From Eopsaltria australis (taxonomy: Eukaryota > Chordata > Aves > Passeriformes > Petroicidae), in NCBI GenBank assembly GCA_034509425.1, contig JAVTVJ010001837.1, positions 248,001 through 312,000 on the forward strand: a stretch of 64,000 nt of DNA, read 5' to 3'. Made by a program: the position numbers and the translations under genes. The notes beneath the pieces are model-generated. The model ran no database searches, had not been told where the DNA came from, and saw nothing but the letters and a program-made list of their open reading frames with translations. Within the stretch, counting starts at the first letter, position 1, and each line of letters starts with the position of its first letter. This document shows positions 12,803-24,325 of this stretch, piece after piece.

Positions 12803-14215
12803 CTGCCCCTGAGCTCTTCAAGTGCAGCCCTTGCTGTGGTTGTACTGCATGAAGGAAATAATGCAGCTGAAAATAAATCCTCTTATTTTGCAAATCAGCT
12901 CCTCCATCTGGTTCACCACGCAGCTTCACAAAAGCCTGTGCTGGCACATGGCAGGGGTAGGTGAGCACAGAGGATCAAGGACTACTGAAGTTGCTCCTCC
13001 ACAGAGGAAATCTCTGCAACCCAGGGGATGAGATTCTCTGCCCAGGGCAAGCCCACACTGGCAAATGACCTTTACATTGTAATTGCTGTGGCGGTGTCAG
13101 ATCCCCTGCCTGGCACTCCCCATGGCCACACAAATGTCTAAAGATGCTCCAACTTCACCTCTGAAAATCAGCTTGCTTCTTTGTGTCTGTTTCAGGTTGC
13201 ACTTCAAAAGCATAAGGGACTTCATAGCACCAGCTAGGTGTGTAGTTCTTTCCTCAACTTTGAAATTGTATAATTTTCTCTTAATTATGGAATTTGGGGA
13301 ACACAGACTGCTGCAGTGAAAAATATTTAATAACATAGACATTTTCTTATTCTAAACAATTATTCATTTTTGATGAAAGGTGAAGCTATTTCCCAAAACT
13401 TGGAATATAATTTTTCCAGTAACGTGATAAGCTTCTTTTAATTCATGTTCTCTTGAATATGAAAAATATATTTACCAGTCAATCTTTTACGCAAGTTATT
13501 TTTTATGTGGCTAATTTTTTTGTTTTATGTATGAAAAATGAGAAAAGTTCCATAGCTGCATAGCCTTGAGGGGTATATTTGATATCTGAGTGTGGCAACT
13601 TTTTCAGGCACCACTAATAAAGATTATTATTGTCTTCAGTAAAATCCCTTTAAAATGTATTTCCTTGCTACTGCAGCTGTGAATGATTTCCTTCAGGGGG
13701 AAAAAAATCCTTTCTTATTCTGGTCCTTCACTACTATCTAAGTATTTGCTTTACAGCACTGCTGCAGGTTTCTAATTTGAGGCTAATTAAATGCAGACAC
13801 TTATGAAAACCAAGGATGTGATTTGCAAGGAGAACAACACTTGTGGGGATGTGAAAAATAAAACTAAGTAATGAAAACCATCCATTACAACTAAGGCTGC
13901 AAGGCAAAATTCTTGGTAGGTGTTACTCCACTGACTTCTGGGGTGAGGCCAGAGGAGCCTCTGGTGAGGAACTGAAGCTCTCAGTGCTGGTGAGCACACC
14001 AACAGCAGGAGCAGAAGCACAGCAGGGCTTCACCTGACATGTGGTTGGTGCTCTAAGGGCTGCAGTTGCCTGATTGCAGCCCCTCATCTTGCAGAGGCTC
14101 CCAGGACCTCTGGGGATCTCACCATGGCGTGCATGGCACGGTGTGGGAGCAGTGCTAGGGGTGCATTTCACTGTCTTCACTGGCCTGGGTCCTTGCCCTT
14201 TCTTTACACATGCAG
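12803..14215. other. Unique sequence, no gene recognised
   Basis: No repeat family is recognised. The part from 13930 to 14215 is clearly GC-richer than its surroundings and leads into the candidate exon at 14216. Confidence 0.5.
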
Positions 14216-14425
14216 GATTCTCTGACATCTCTTCCTGCTGGCAGGGAGAACAAAGGAACCCGAACTACTTTTGTAAAGAAGGCGATTCCAAAACCCAGGC
14301 TTTTCTTCAGCAAGACGAGAGCCCTTTGTCATTACAAATGGAAATGGACAGCTTTTAAAGGGATTAGTGCATGCTGCTGTAGATCTTCAGCTACTTCTCT
14401 GAACTGTTAGCTGGGAAAGTGATGG
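14216..14425 (+). other. Candidate exon bounded by consensus splice sites (unproven)
   Basis: A pyrimidine-rich stretch ending in TGCAG stands just before 14216, and GGGTAAGT-type donor sequence follows 14425. The interval is 210 bases, a typical exon length, and is GC-richer than the flanks. One frame is open from 14216 to a stop at 14408-14410, shortly before the donor, so it would not continue coding through the splice. If real it is more likely a non-coding or terminal-coding exon. I do not recognise the peptide. Confidence 0.2.
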
Positions 14426-14867
14426 GTAAGTTTGTTTGCTCTGCCCTTTTTGAGTTAATAGTTGTCCTTGGTAAAATCTGTCCAAATTTTAAGCTACCAA
14501 ATATCTTCTAACAAAACTGCTACCAAGTCACCAAACTAAAATTATTTGGGAACACATTTTGAAAGTGGTTGCATTTTCTGTCTGCAGAGGATCTCAGCTG
14601 CAAGGAGTTACTTGATTTGACTTTGCTCCCTTGTCTATTGTGGAAGACACGAGGAATAGAGAATATTGGAAAGAAAAGGTAGTTAAAGGTCACAGCTAAC
14701 AGTGCCTTTATCACTTTTCTGTAGTCTGCTGGCACTGGAGTTATCTTTCCTTGTGGCAAATGTTATGACATACATGGAAGTGGAAATAAAGTGCGGGCTG
14801 TGAGTGGATCATGGGCAAAGAAAAGCTCTTACTGCAACAAGGCAATCCCAAGTCACTGCAAGCAGGG
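14426..14867. other. Unique sequence, no gene recognised
   Basis: No repeat or credible gene is visible. Confidence 0.5.
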
Positions 14868-15000
14868 GTTTTTTTTCTTCCTTTTTGAGGGGGGTTGTTG
14901 TTGGTTTGTGGTTTTTTTTCTTTTAATTAATTTTTTTGATTGTTTGTTTGGTATTTGTTTGTTTGTTTGATTTGGTTTGTTTTGTTTTTAATTACTATTA
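14868..15000. repeat. T/G-rich low-complexity tract
   Basis: T-runs alternate with GTT and GTTTG units, with a clear TTTG series near 14940-14972. Frames through it on either strand are compositional artefacts. No insertion boundaries are seen. Confidence 0.85.
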
Positions 15001-18000
15001 TACAAAATACTTTCAGAACATTTTTTTCCAAAGTCAAGAGACAGCATTTGATTTGGAAAGGAGAACAGGGAAGCATGGTTGTATTCCTGCTCATGGAGAG
15101 ACACTCATACAAATGTAAATACCTCTTTGGGGAGAAGGGGTAGATAGTCAAGTTTTCTCCTTGTGTTTTTATGATTGAGGTCATGCATGGTAATCAAGGT
15201 AAATAAGGTCAGAGATGACAGCTGATTATATGGTGTCTGTAAATAGTACCCACTGATGTGAAGTCTGAATGCCCACCATGAATTTAATCTTGTGTTATAA
15301 ATGCATGGAAAGGGTCAGGTGCCAGCATCAGCAGCTCCAGCAGCCTCTGGATAGCTCTTTTGTATGTACAGTGAGGATGAGACAGGTGGGTTGGTGGTCA
15401 TATACAGACTGGAGGTGGGGAATTAATCTGCCTGAAGACCATACCCATGAGGTTACAATGTGCCATCTGCCCTGCAGCTTGCATGTGCACCATGTGGCTG
15501 CAGATGCACAGAGATTTTAAAGCAGCATTCACCCCTCTGAAAGAAGTTTCCAGGTTTTTTTTTTCCTTCTGTGTCTTATTGTGCTTATGTCCATATAGAT
15601 ACAAAAATAACCTTCCCTTTAACTGTCTGCCCTGGTCATTCACTTCTCTTGAGACAGTTGCAGCTTATGTAACTAATCCTTTCCTGCAAAGCGTATTTGA
15701 ATCCATATAAATAACTTGTAATGTTTAATTAAACTAAACTGTAATCAACAGAATTTATCTTTTGACTACTGTGTACCAGGGAAACTTTATCTGCCGAAAA
15801 TTCACCGTAAGACTGTCTTGACTTTTAAAGGCACCATGTGAGGTTCTCATTAGTCTTATTATAATTTCTGAATAATAAATATGTAAATGATGAGTTTCAC
15901 ATGGGAGACTTAATTCTGTGCTCTTCTTTCTGATTAGCTGGAAATACACTCTGGCACTGTCAGATAATTGGTAGCACTGCACACCAATAAGGCATTTCCC
16001 TACAATTCATCAGAAGCAGGTGAAATGAAAGAAGGCAGGAGCTGTTACATTTTTGACAGTTTTGTAACGCCAACTTGTTGAAGTTATAACTCAGCCATTA
16101 ATAAAATGTATGAATTATTAAATCTTTCTTGTGTCAGGAATTTAAAAGCTGAAAACCCCGAACTGAAGATCTGAGTCTGGAGTATAAATGCTCTGGATAT
16201 CAGATTTCTGCCTTCTTCTCTGCCCCCATTTCTTTTCTGAACTATTCTCCAAAAAAACCCCACCCATTTAGTTTGAGTTAAGAGGAGGGAAAGTAGTATT
16301 TTTAGAAATTTGAACTTTACATGCACATTCCAAAGATCTACTTTACCTGTGTGATTTTTTTTGAGACCTTGACATTGATGAGCCAGGCTATACGATGACT
16401 AATAAAGTGTCACTGCAAATGGAAGATTCCAAATAAATGTGAGTGTGGTAAGTGGTGCAAAACAAGTAATGTAAAGCAGCTTGATACTTGCATGAATTAT
16501 CCTTTCCTTAACTGAACACAATGGAAGAGGCAGAACCTTATAAATAGTAGTTGATTAGTAATAAATTATCAAAATGCAGAAGCACCCTCCACATCAAGAA
16601 TTCACAGTTTTAATATGTTATCTTTCTGCAGACTTTATTTTGTTGCTTTAGTAATTGACTCCTATATACATAATGAAATACAAAGAGTTCTCTACTGAGA
16701 TGAACGAAACAACCACAAGCAGACACTGTGGTTTTAGCATTATTTTAGTATTTCATGTCAGTGTAATATTTAAGTGATTTACTGAATCTAATATTCTCTT
16801 CCAGGTTTGAAAAGGGATCATTTTCTAGTGGTCATGGGGGTACCCCTTCATCATTTTGTCTTCTCACAAGGACAACTCTAAGTTTCCCTTTCAACAATTT
16901 AAGTTCCAGGTTTTACCAAGCACCTACCACCTCTCCTCCACACAAGCAGACTCCTTGGCTGACAAAGGACAGTGCTCCCCTATCCTGGGGCAGCTTCTCC
17001 CCTCCACCAGAAGAATCTCAGTTTTATCAACTTCTCATGCCTTTATATTCTTTACTCTTGATGTTACCCACCCATTTCAGAATGCACTAGGCAGTTTTGC
17101 TGCTTGTCTTTGCCATGTTTTATAAAGTCATAGAAATAAAACTTACTTAAACTGCTCAAACTGCCTTTTAACAGTACAAAACCAGTAGAATGAAATCAGG
17201 AAAGGTTTTAATCAAAAAGGTCTGGTATTTGTTCACAGAATATATATGATTGTCAAACTTGTCATGCCCAAACTTTATATGCCCAAGGTGGGTCAAATAT
17301 TCATATTTTTATGTGAATTAGTTAAGAAAAAGATATGTGGCTAAATTATTTATTTGGTAATTTTTAGTGAAGATTCAATAAGAAGTTTTTCTTTGTTCCA
17401 GCTTTCTAAATAATTTTTCATTTTCCAAATTGCAGTTTTCCAGTTTTGGAAAACCACCAGCTACAAACTATTAAAACCTGTCCCATGAAAAGAAGAGTGA
17501 CCAACGTGTTACCAACTCAGTCCCTAATAAGAATTTTTGGCGATGCATGTATTTTGATGTGTTTGTGCAATTCTTCATTATCCCTTTACAGGTGAGCCCA
17601 TGTTAAATAGAGAAGAGATTGTTATTGCTGTACTGCAATCACCAATCCTTATTTCATTACTATTATTGTAGTAGTTATTCATCATTAGTGTTATGATGAT
17701 TTTAATAAGTTTAAAAAGCACATTCTTTCTCTGTTCATTAGTTTTCTTCTATTGTTATGATCCTCATGATATCTGCAATTGGTTGGCAGTCAAATTAAAG
17801 TCTAACAGAGATGGAAAAATTCCTTTGTGAATTGAATGCAAGTCTTCATTTTCTGATTTATGGTCCCTCTACAATGCAGTAAAAGAAGCTTTGATCCATA
17901 CACCTTTTTCTTTCTTTTTGAATAGTTCTGCAAAGTGAACTAGTGTACAACCCCCTGGACGTATTATTTTCCTCCTGTTAAGTGCTGAGGAGTATGAGCA

Positions 18001-19490
18001 ATCCTCCTAACTTATAGACTTCTGCCACAATGTCTCTTAATTATAGGGGCACTTAATTTGGTGAGACACCACAACAGTTCTTTAAATGGTACTGAGAATC
18101 TGCCTTCTGTGAGGATGGAGGTGGCAATCCATGAGTGTCAGCACTGTGTGTAGGGTAATTTTCAAGATCAACCACTGTGTTCCATCCCAAGGGAAGAACA
18201 AAACCAGGCTTGGCCCTTGGTGTTGTGCAAAAGCACAGCAGTGACTGGGATGATCAGACACCTGCAAAGATGAGGTGCAAACACAGCACCATGCACCCCA
18301 GATGTGCTGTTATTCAGTACAACAGGACTGCTCTTTGAAAATGAACAGCATGGGCACAGATTAAAGCTGTGTTTGGAATGAAAACTGAGATCATGGGCCG
18401 GTCCACATGATCTGCATTGAGCTGTCTGACACCAGAGGTGGCTGAAGAAAGACTGTGAAAATGTACCAAGCAGAAAGGTAAGAATTTTCTTCTCTTTCAC
18501 AGGGAAAGTATTATAAAGACTTTAATTTTTTATACTCATATGAAAAGCCAAAAATATTCCAGGAAATTTAATATTAAGACTTGTGTGCAGCTTGCAGGGT
18601 GTCTTCCTTGGTATAGGAAATCAATGTAAGCATTGTTTAAACTAGGAACTACCAAAACCACAGCAACAGCAGGGCTTAGCAGAGTCCTTCAAGCTACCGG
18701 AGGAAAATCTATTTCAATCTTTTAAATAAAGTGATTAGCCTTAGATTTTAGAAGTAGTTCCCTTCTGCTCTTCCTTCCCTTCCTGCACAATCCTTCTAAA
18801 AAGGGAGTCTCAGATCTGCACTTTACAGATTAAAAATCTTGTTTCACGGTTAAATTTATTCATGATAAATGAACAGGCTTTGTTTAGCTAGACTTAAACA
18901 CAGTGTCCTTATCCTGGGATGGATTTTCTGTGACCTACATGCCTGTGAAGCATGTTTCTGCTTTGATTCTGAGTTTTTTTGTCAAGATAGGGCCAAGACA
19001 GTCCTCATCAAATTGCTCTATTTATATTTTTTTATCTCTACTGGTCACAGCTTGCCTGATCTTGAACTGCATGGCGGTTTAAGACCCTTGCTTAGGTCAG
19101 CTCTGCCCCACATTTAGCCTCAGCAGAAAATTGCTCATCTGCTGTGATAAAAGACAAAAATTATGGCTAACATCCTCAGCTGCCAAGCCACTGTCCTACT
19201 TATAGCATGAAAACTGAAGGAAGCAATAGGAACCATTTCCATAAAAATGTCCTGATAGAGAGCAGCAGTAAGAGGCAATCTCACACTTCCCAAATCATCA
19301 CTATAAAACCATGTATGCTCCTACTCTGGAGAAAGCCTATGTCTTCTTTACTGTCCCTTCCACCCTAACTCCACTTAGGAGCCAGGTTGTTATGATGCAG
19401 AATTTGCTAGGCTGTAATACTGGCTGCCAAATTTGTAAATGGAATTCCTCAACAAGACAAAATCCTTCTTGTACAATCTCACTACGAAGT
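15001..19490. other. AT-rich sequence, no gene recognised
   Basis: This is a long, apparently unique region. A somewhat GC-richer block at about 18100-18480 ends in a strong splice-donor-like sequence (AAAGGTAAGAA, with GT at 18478-18479), reported under findings. I could not find an acceptor I trust or a coding frame. Confidence 0.5.
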
Positions 19491-19885
19491 GAGCAGACTG
19501 AGCTGGTTTAAAAGTAAACCAGTGGGAGGAATGAACCCTGCACAAACACACTGAGAGAGATTTCAGAAGTTACAATTTAATAGAAAGATTACAATAAATG
19601 CAATGACACAGAAAAATTGATTTAAACCCACAAAGTCAGAATACAACCTGGCACCCTGCTGGTCAGAGTGATAGGCACAGGCCCACCAAGGAGTGATTGC
19701 AGTGCTGTTGAAATGGTAGTTGCAGTTGGAAGTGGTGGCCCTGTGGAAGGTCTGGTCCTTCAGTGGAAATTCAGGTCCTCCTCTGGATCTGTCCAGTGGT
19801 GGTGGTGTCCCAAGCCCCCAAATGCCCAGACTGGATACAGAACGGTTCAGGCAGTACCTTCCCCAATTCAAGTAAAAAGAAAAGG
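19491..19885 (-). mobile_element. Probable LTR fragment, minus strand
   Basis: The composition differs from the flanks and the layout fits the 3' part of an LTR read on the minus strand: a GC-richer segment (19680-19860), then an ATTAAA poly(A)-like signal near 19578, then a roughly 80-base U5-like end. A perfect 8-bp inverted repeat (19503-19510 with 19515-19522) sits near that end. A 102-codon minus-strand frame spans it but has no known motif and shares no domain with retroviral proteins. Boundaries are approximate because no target duplication is evident. Confidence 0.4.
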
Positions 19886-22029
19886 TGAGAAATGAAGAAA
19901 AAAAATTCCTGTGTTTTTAGGCTAAAATGCCAAAGACTATATTGATATGATAGACGGGTATCTGGGATATTTCAGTACATAGTGTTAAATGAGACTGGGG
20001 ATTGTGATTATTATTTCTAGCACAGATCCTGTTTTCATGTGGCTATATTCAATTTTTTTTTTCTAGTTCTTTTCTTGTGGACTGCCTTCCTAGTATCAGG
20101 TGTATAAGAACAGAGCAGCAGCTCACATGGACAATTAATATCAACTAAAGTATACCTTATTTATTTTTTCTAGCTTTTAATCCATCTTGCCAATGATTTT
20201 CTGGAGTATATCAAGACACTTTGGAGACCAGCAAAAAAGTCTGGATATCATGGCAGGAGATACATGCATTTTTTTCTTAGTGGTTTTCACATCTCACTCA
20301 TTACAAATAGTTGTGTGATTTGCATGTGTACAGCAACACTGACACTACAGATGCAAGCCTTCAGTGTGCTGTTGCTGAGAAATGAAGAAGTACATGTGTA
20401 CACTAGTTGGGTCTTTTAAGACAAGCAAAATATATTTCTGGTTTTGAAGCCAGGTTATCAAATATTGCCAGTTCAGGGCATGCTCTGAAAATACAGAGGT
20501 TTGTTTGGAAAAGCAAGAAGGCAATACTGTCATTAAAACCTGTGTGCACATAGCAAAGAGACGTATAGACATGAGCTTTGCCTACAAAACCAATTGCTAT
20601 GTGAGTATAAATAAAGACACAGGTGTGTATTTTTACAAATAGATTCTGAGTCATTAACAAATTGAACTTTCAAGCTGTGACAGTAAATATCAGAAATGCT
20701 TGAGATGAAAGTGCCACCAGAGCAGTCCCTTGATCCCTTTGTAAAGGGCTCGGGACAGGAACAGGTATTTAAGCACTTTGGATAGAAGGAGGACCTGACT
20801 GACAGCCCACCATAAGAGCCTGCTGTGATGGCTGGCAGTCTTCTAGAAGCCTTTGCAGAGCTGTAGCTGATGTTTGGCCTCTCCTTCATGACCTTTTCAG
20901 TAGGGCTCATCTTGGTAAATTACATTCTCTTGGCTTTTGTTTTAATGGTTACTTGTCTAACCACTGCTGCTCTATAACACAGCTTCTCTTGATTCCCTGT
21001 AGCCTTGTTCTTTAATCTTTATTCAACATGTCTGGGAGACATCATTTCAGAGAGATAACAATCTATGTTCAGGAAACAAAGAGAGGGGAAGAGAGATACA
21101 GAGAGCAATACATTCATAAGTCAGGTTGAAACAGAAGGGTCTTGCTAATAATCAGGGTGACATTGAAGCCCTGGATCTAGTCCCAAAATATTTTAATACA
21201 CATTGTCTGTGGTTGTAGGATAAAAAAGACATTTGCTTTATGTCTGCAGAAGTGAGTTCATGCTAGGATTATTTTTTCCCTATGTTTGTCATTCATCTCT
21301 TTTTTTTTTGGGTAAAAATACCCAACTAAGTAAAGCAGTAATTCCATCACCTTACATTTGGTTTAGTACCACAGTCCATCAGGAGATGTTTTTTCCTGGT
21401 CTACAGCACACACAACTTTCTTGCTCGTTATTCCAAGGAGAGAATGTGCATTCTACGTGGCTGTATGAGAAGTGGAGTAGCAGAAGTAACCAAGCTACTC
21501 AGGAAATGCCTTCAATGCCAGATGAGAGTATTGCTTCAGGAGCAATTACTTCAAATGTGAGCAGAAGCTGTAAATTTGCTGTCCTTTTTTCTTCTCACAT
21601 GCACATTTTTTGCTTACGCTCCTGCTCTTCTTGAATGAAAAGGTCACCAATTGCCATATTTCATTGATTAATAGAAGAGAATATCTTTCCAGAGAATCCA
21701 TTCTTTTTTCTCAGTCTTTTCTGAATTTATCAATTAAATATTTGAGAGATCTTGAAACTTATTATATTCCAGCCCTGCTCCTCTCCCCCTGCTCCATGTT
21801 TCTTCACTGATGCTAACTGCACAGAAACCTTTAGATTAGGAGGAATTCTCTAAAATAGTATTTATTTTCATAATACACATAGAACTGAAGTTTATAGAAA
21901 TCTACCCTATGAATTCTTGATGGGGATTGCACTGGGTGGAATAAAATACAGGTCTTACCATACACTTTCCTTAAGGAAGTTGCTGCTTTGGAATTTATGT
22001 TTTCACCAATGGTCCTAAGTATCAAGTGA
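19886..22029. other. AT-rich sequence, no gene recognised
   Basis: No repeat family is recognisable. Overlapping frames on both strands near 20345-20910 show no motif. Confidence 0.55.
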
Positions 22030-22061
22030 GATATATATATATATATATTATATATATATAA
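22030..22061. repeat. (AT)n microsatellite
   Basis: Alternating AT is interrupted once near 22049 (TTA). The tract is self-complementary and continues into an AT-only stretch to about 22080. Confidence 0.95.
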
Positions 22062-23830
22062 ATAAAATTATTTATTATATAGTTTCTTGCTATTTGGAAT
22101 ACTGCCAGGCAATCACTCCATGTATTTTTTAGTTATCCAAGAGGGAAGCTTGCTCACATACTGCTTCCCAGGCAGTTATGACAGGAAGAAGGAAGAAACT
22201 GAGGATCTCTGGTTTTTCTTGACAGACATCAGTCTCTACTTCAAGACAGTTGTCTATTTCCAAAATATTGCAGCTGATAGGAGCTGCTCAGTGAGCTGAG
22301 TGTTAGAGACAGTCTTTGTGGAATGTGCAGAATGCACTTTGAGGGACATGATTAATGAATGCTTCACAGGTCACTGAAATATGTAATGCATGTAGCCCTG
22401 AGTGTGCATGAACATGCAGACATGTATTTACATGCATTGGCACATTTATGGTTTTTGTAGTACTTTTGCAAATCAAATACCCAAATAACCTCCAGATATA
22501 TAAACCCTTTAGTATTACCTGTTCTTTTATTTTTTCAATTCAAAATATTTCAGTGCCACAATTGTTCTGTTAACATTATCAGCTTTGTGGTTGTTATCTA
22601 CTGGGTCACTTTTAAATGAATTCTCCTCTTGCCATGAAATTATTAGCAAGGTCCACAAATATGAAGTATTTCTGATTATAAAATAAAGCAATAAAGACAA
22701 AAATCAGTAGAAGACTGGCCAAAAGAAATTTATAAATCGCTAAAAGTGCAAAACTGTCATTTAATTTTTAAAAACATCCATTTTTTTCCATTTGTAAACA
22801 TTGCCTGTGATTAGAAAAGCCATGACTTTAAATAATCTTTTTCAGTCTGAGAAATTAATAATTTGAAAAGCATATCAAGCAAAAAGTTGAAATGATACTC
22901 TCTTCCATCTTTTTCCAGAAGAATTCATTGCAGGCTTTCTGCCAAAATTACTACTAGAGAGGAAGGCACTGCTAAACACACAAACAAACCTAGAAGGAAT
23001 ACCATATTTGAGGTGCATCCAGAAGCAGAGCCCCTGCTGCCCCCTTATTTCCTCCAACTATGACTTACTCTGGAAATAAAAAAATGTCTCAGAAAAAGGC
23101 CCTTTTCAGATCTTATTGAAATGAATATTTAATCTGATTCAAATTAAATCAATGGAGTTGCTAGCACCTCTCAAGCCAGACTTTATTGTTTTGCAAAGAT
23201 GAATGCTTACTTCAATATTCATGCAGACATGGGCAGCCTTGCTAACTCAGTTTGACTGACAGCTCACACAGAGACTTGTAGGAAAAGAGGGGAGCAAATC
23301 CTCTCCCCTGAAGGTGGGACAACCTTGCTTTGTGGTCCTTGTGGCAGTCAGCCCTGGTATGGCAACTTGGACAAGCACAGGCTGCAGATGTTCACACCCT
23401 GGGCCACCCACAATAGCTTGGAGGGCTATTGTGGCACACCAGAAGTAAGGCTAAAATACCTTGTTGTCTGCTGAGGCTCTTTGGAGGCTCTCTCAGGAAC
23501 TGTTTAGATTGCAGCAGAAGGATTAGCCAATACCTGTGTGCAGGGTATGTGGTGAGCAGCTCTGCAGGAACATCTCATCTTGAAATTTGTTTTTCTCTCT
23601 GTCCCAGCCGACTTCTGTGCAAATGAGTGTAGTGGAGGCCAGGCTTTTGATACAGAGCTGAAGTAGTGTCACACCTGTTTTTCATCCAACAATTGGAGGG
23701 AGAGGGTGAGTATTTCACTTTGAGGTGCCTGATGTGTGACAGGGTGAGCTGGCAGCAATGTCTGTGGGACAGTAGTGGTGGGTGCACACTCCCACTTTAC
23801 AGCATGTTAGGTTCTCTACAGGTTTAATAA
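22062..23830. other. AT-rich sequence, no gene recognised
   Basis: No gene is recognised. A GC-richer block lies at 23230-23780, and a perfect 10-bp inverted repeat lies at 23408-23434. Confidence 0.55.
23408..23434. repeat. Perfect 10-bp inverted repeat
   Basis: The arms 23408-23417 and 23425-23434 are exactly complementary around a 7-base loop. It has no T-run after it and no known RNA gene around it, so its role is unknown. Chance is possible in a window of this size. Confidence 0.9.
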
Positions 23831-24325
23831 AGAATCATAAAATCACAAAATGGTTTGGGTGGGAATGGGCCTTTAAGGGACATCCAGTCCAACACATCTG
23901 CAATGAGTAGAGACACTAGATTAGGTTGCTCAGAGCTCATCCAATCTGACCTGAATGTTTCTGTGGATGGAGTATCCACTGCCTCTCTGGGCAGCACGTG
24001 TCAGCATTCTCATGGCAAAAACTTGTTCCTTGTATCTAGTGTAGACTGACTCCTTCTGCTTAAAATTGTTACCCCTTGTCCTATCACTGCAGATCCTGTC
24101 CCCATCTTTCTTATAAATGCCATTTGAGAACAGGGAGGCTGCATTACGATCTTCCTGGAGACCTCTCCAGGATGAACAGCTCCATCTCTCCCAATCTTTC
24201 CTCATAAGAGAGGTGCTCCATCCCTCCAATTATCTTCACATCCCTTCCTTGGACCCATTCCAATGGCTCCATGTCATTCCAGGGTTGAAGATCCTGGAGC
24301 CGGAGGCAGTGCTCCAGATGAAGTC
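23831..24325 (-). mobile_element. CR1 LINE 3' portion, minus strand
   Basis: This is a roughly 495-bp 5'-truncated CR1. On the minus strand the 3' tail lies at the left edge (octamers ending at 23831), followed by the 3' UTR phrase for a GTTGG-type end and then the last part of ORF2. ORF2 is broken by stops. The insertion is old but clearly recognisable. Confidence 0.92.
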
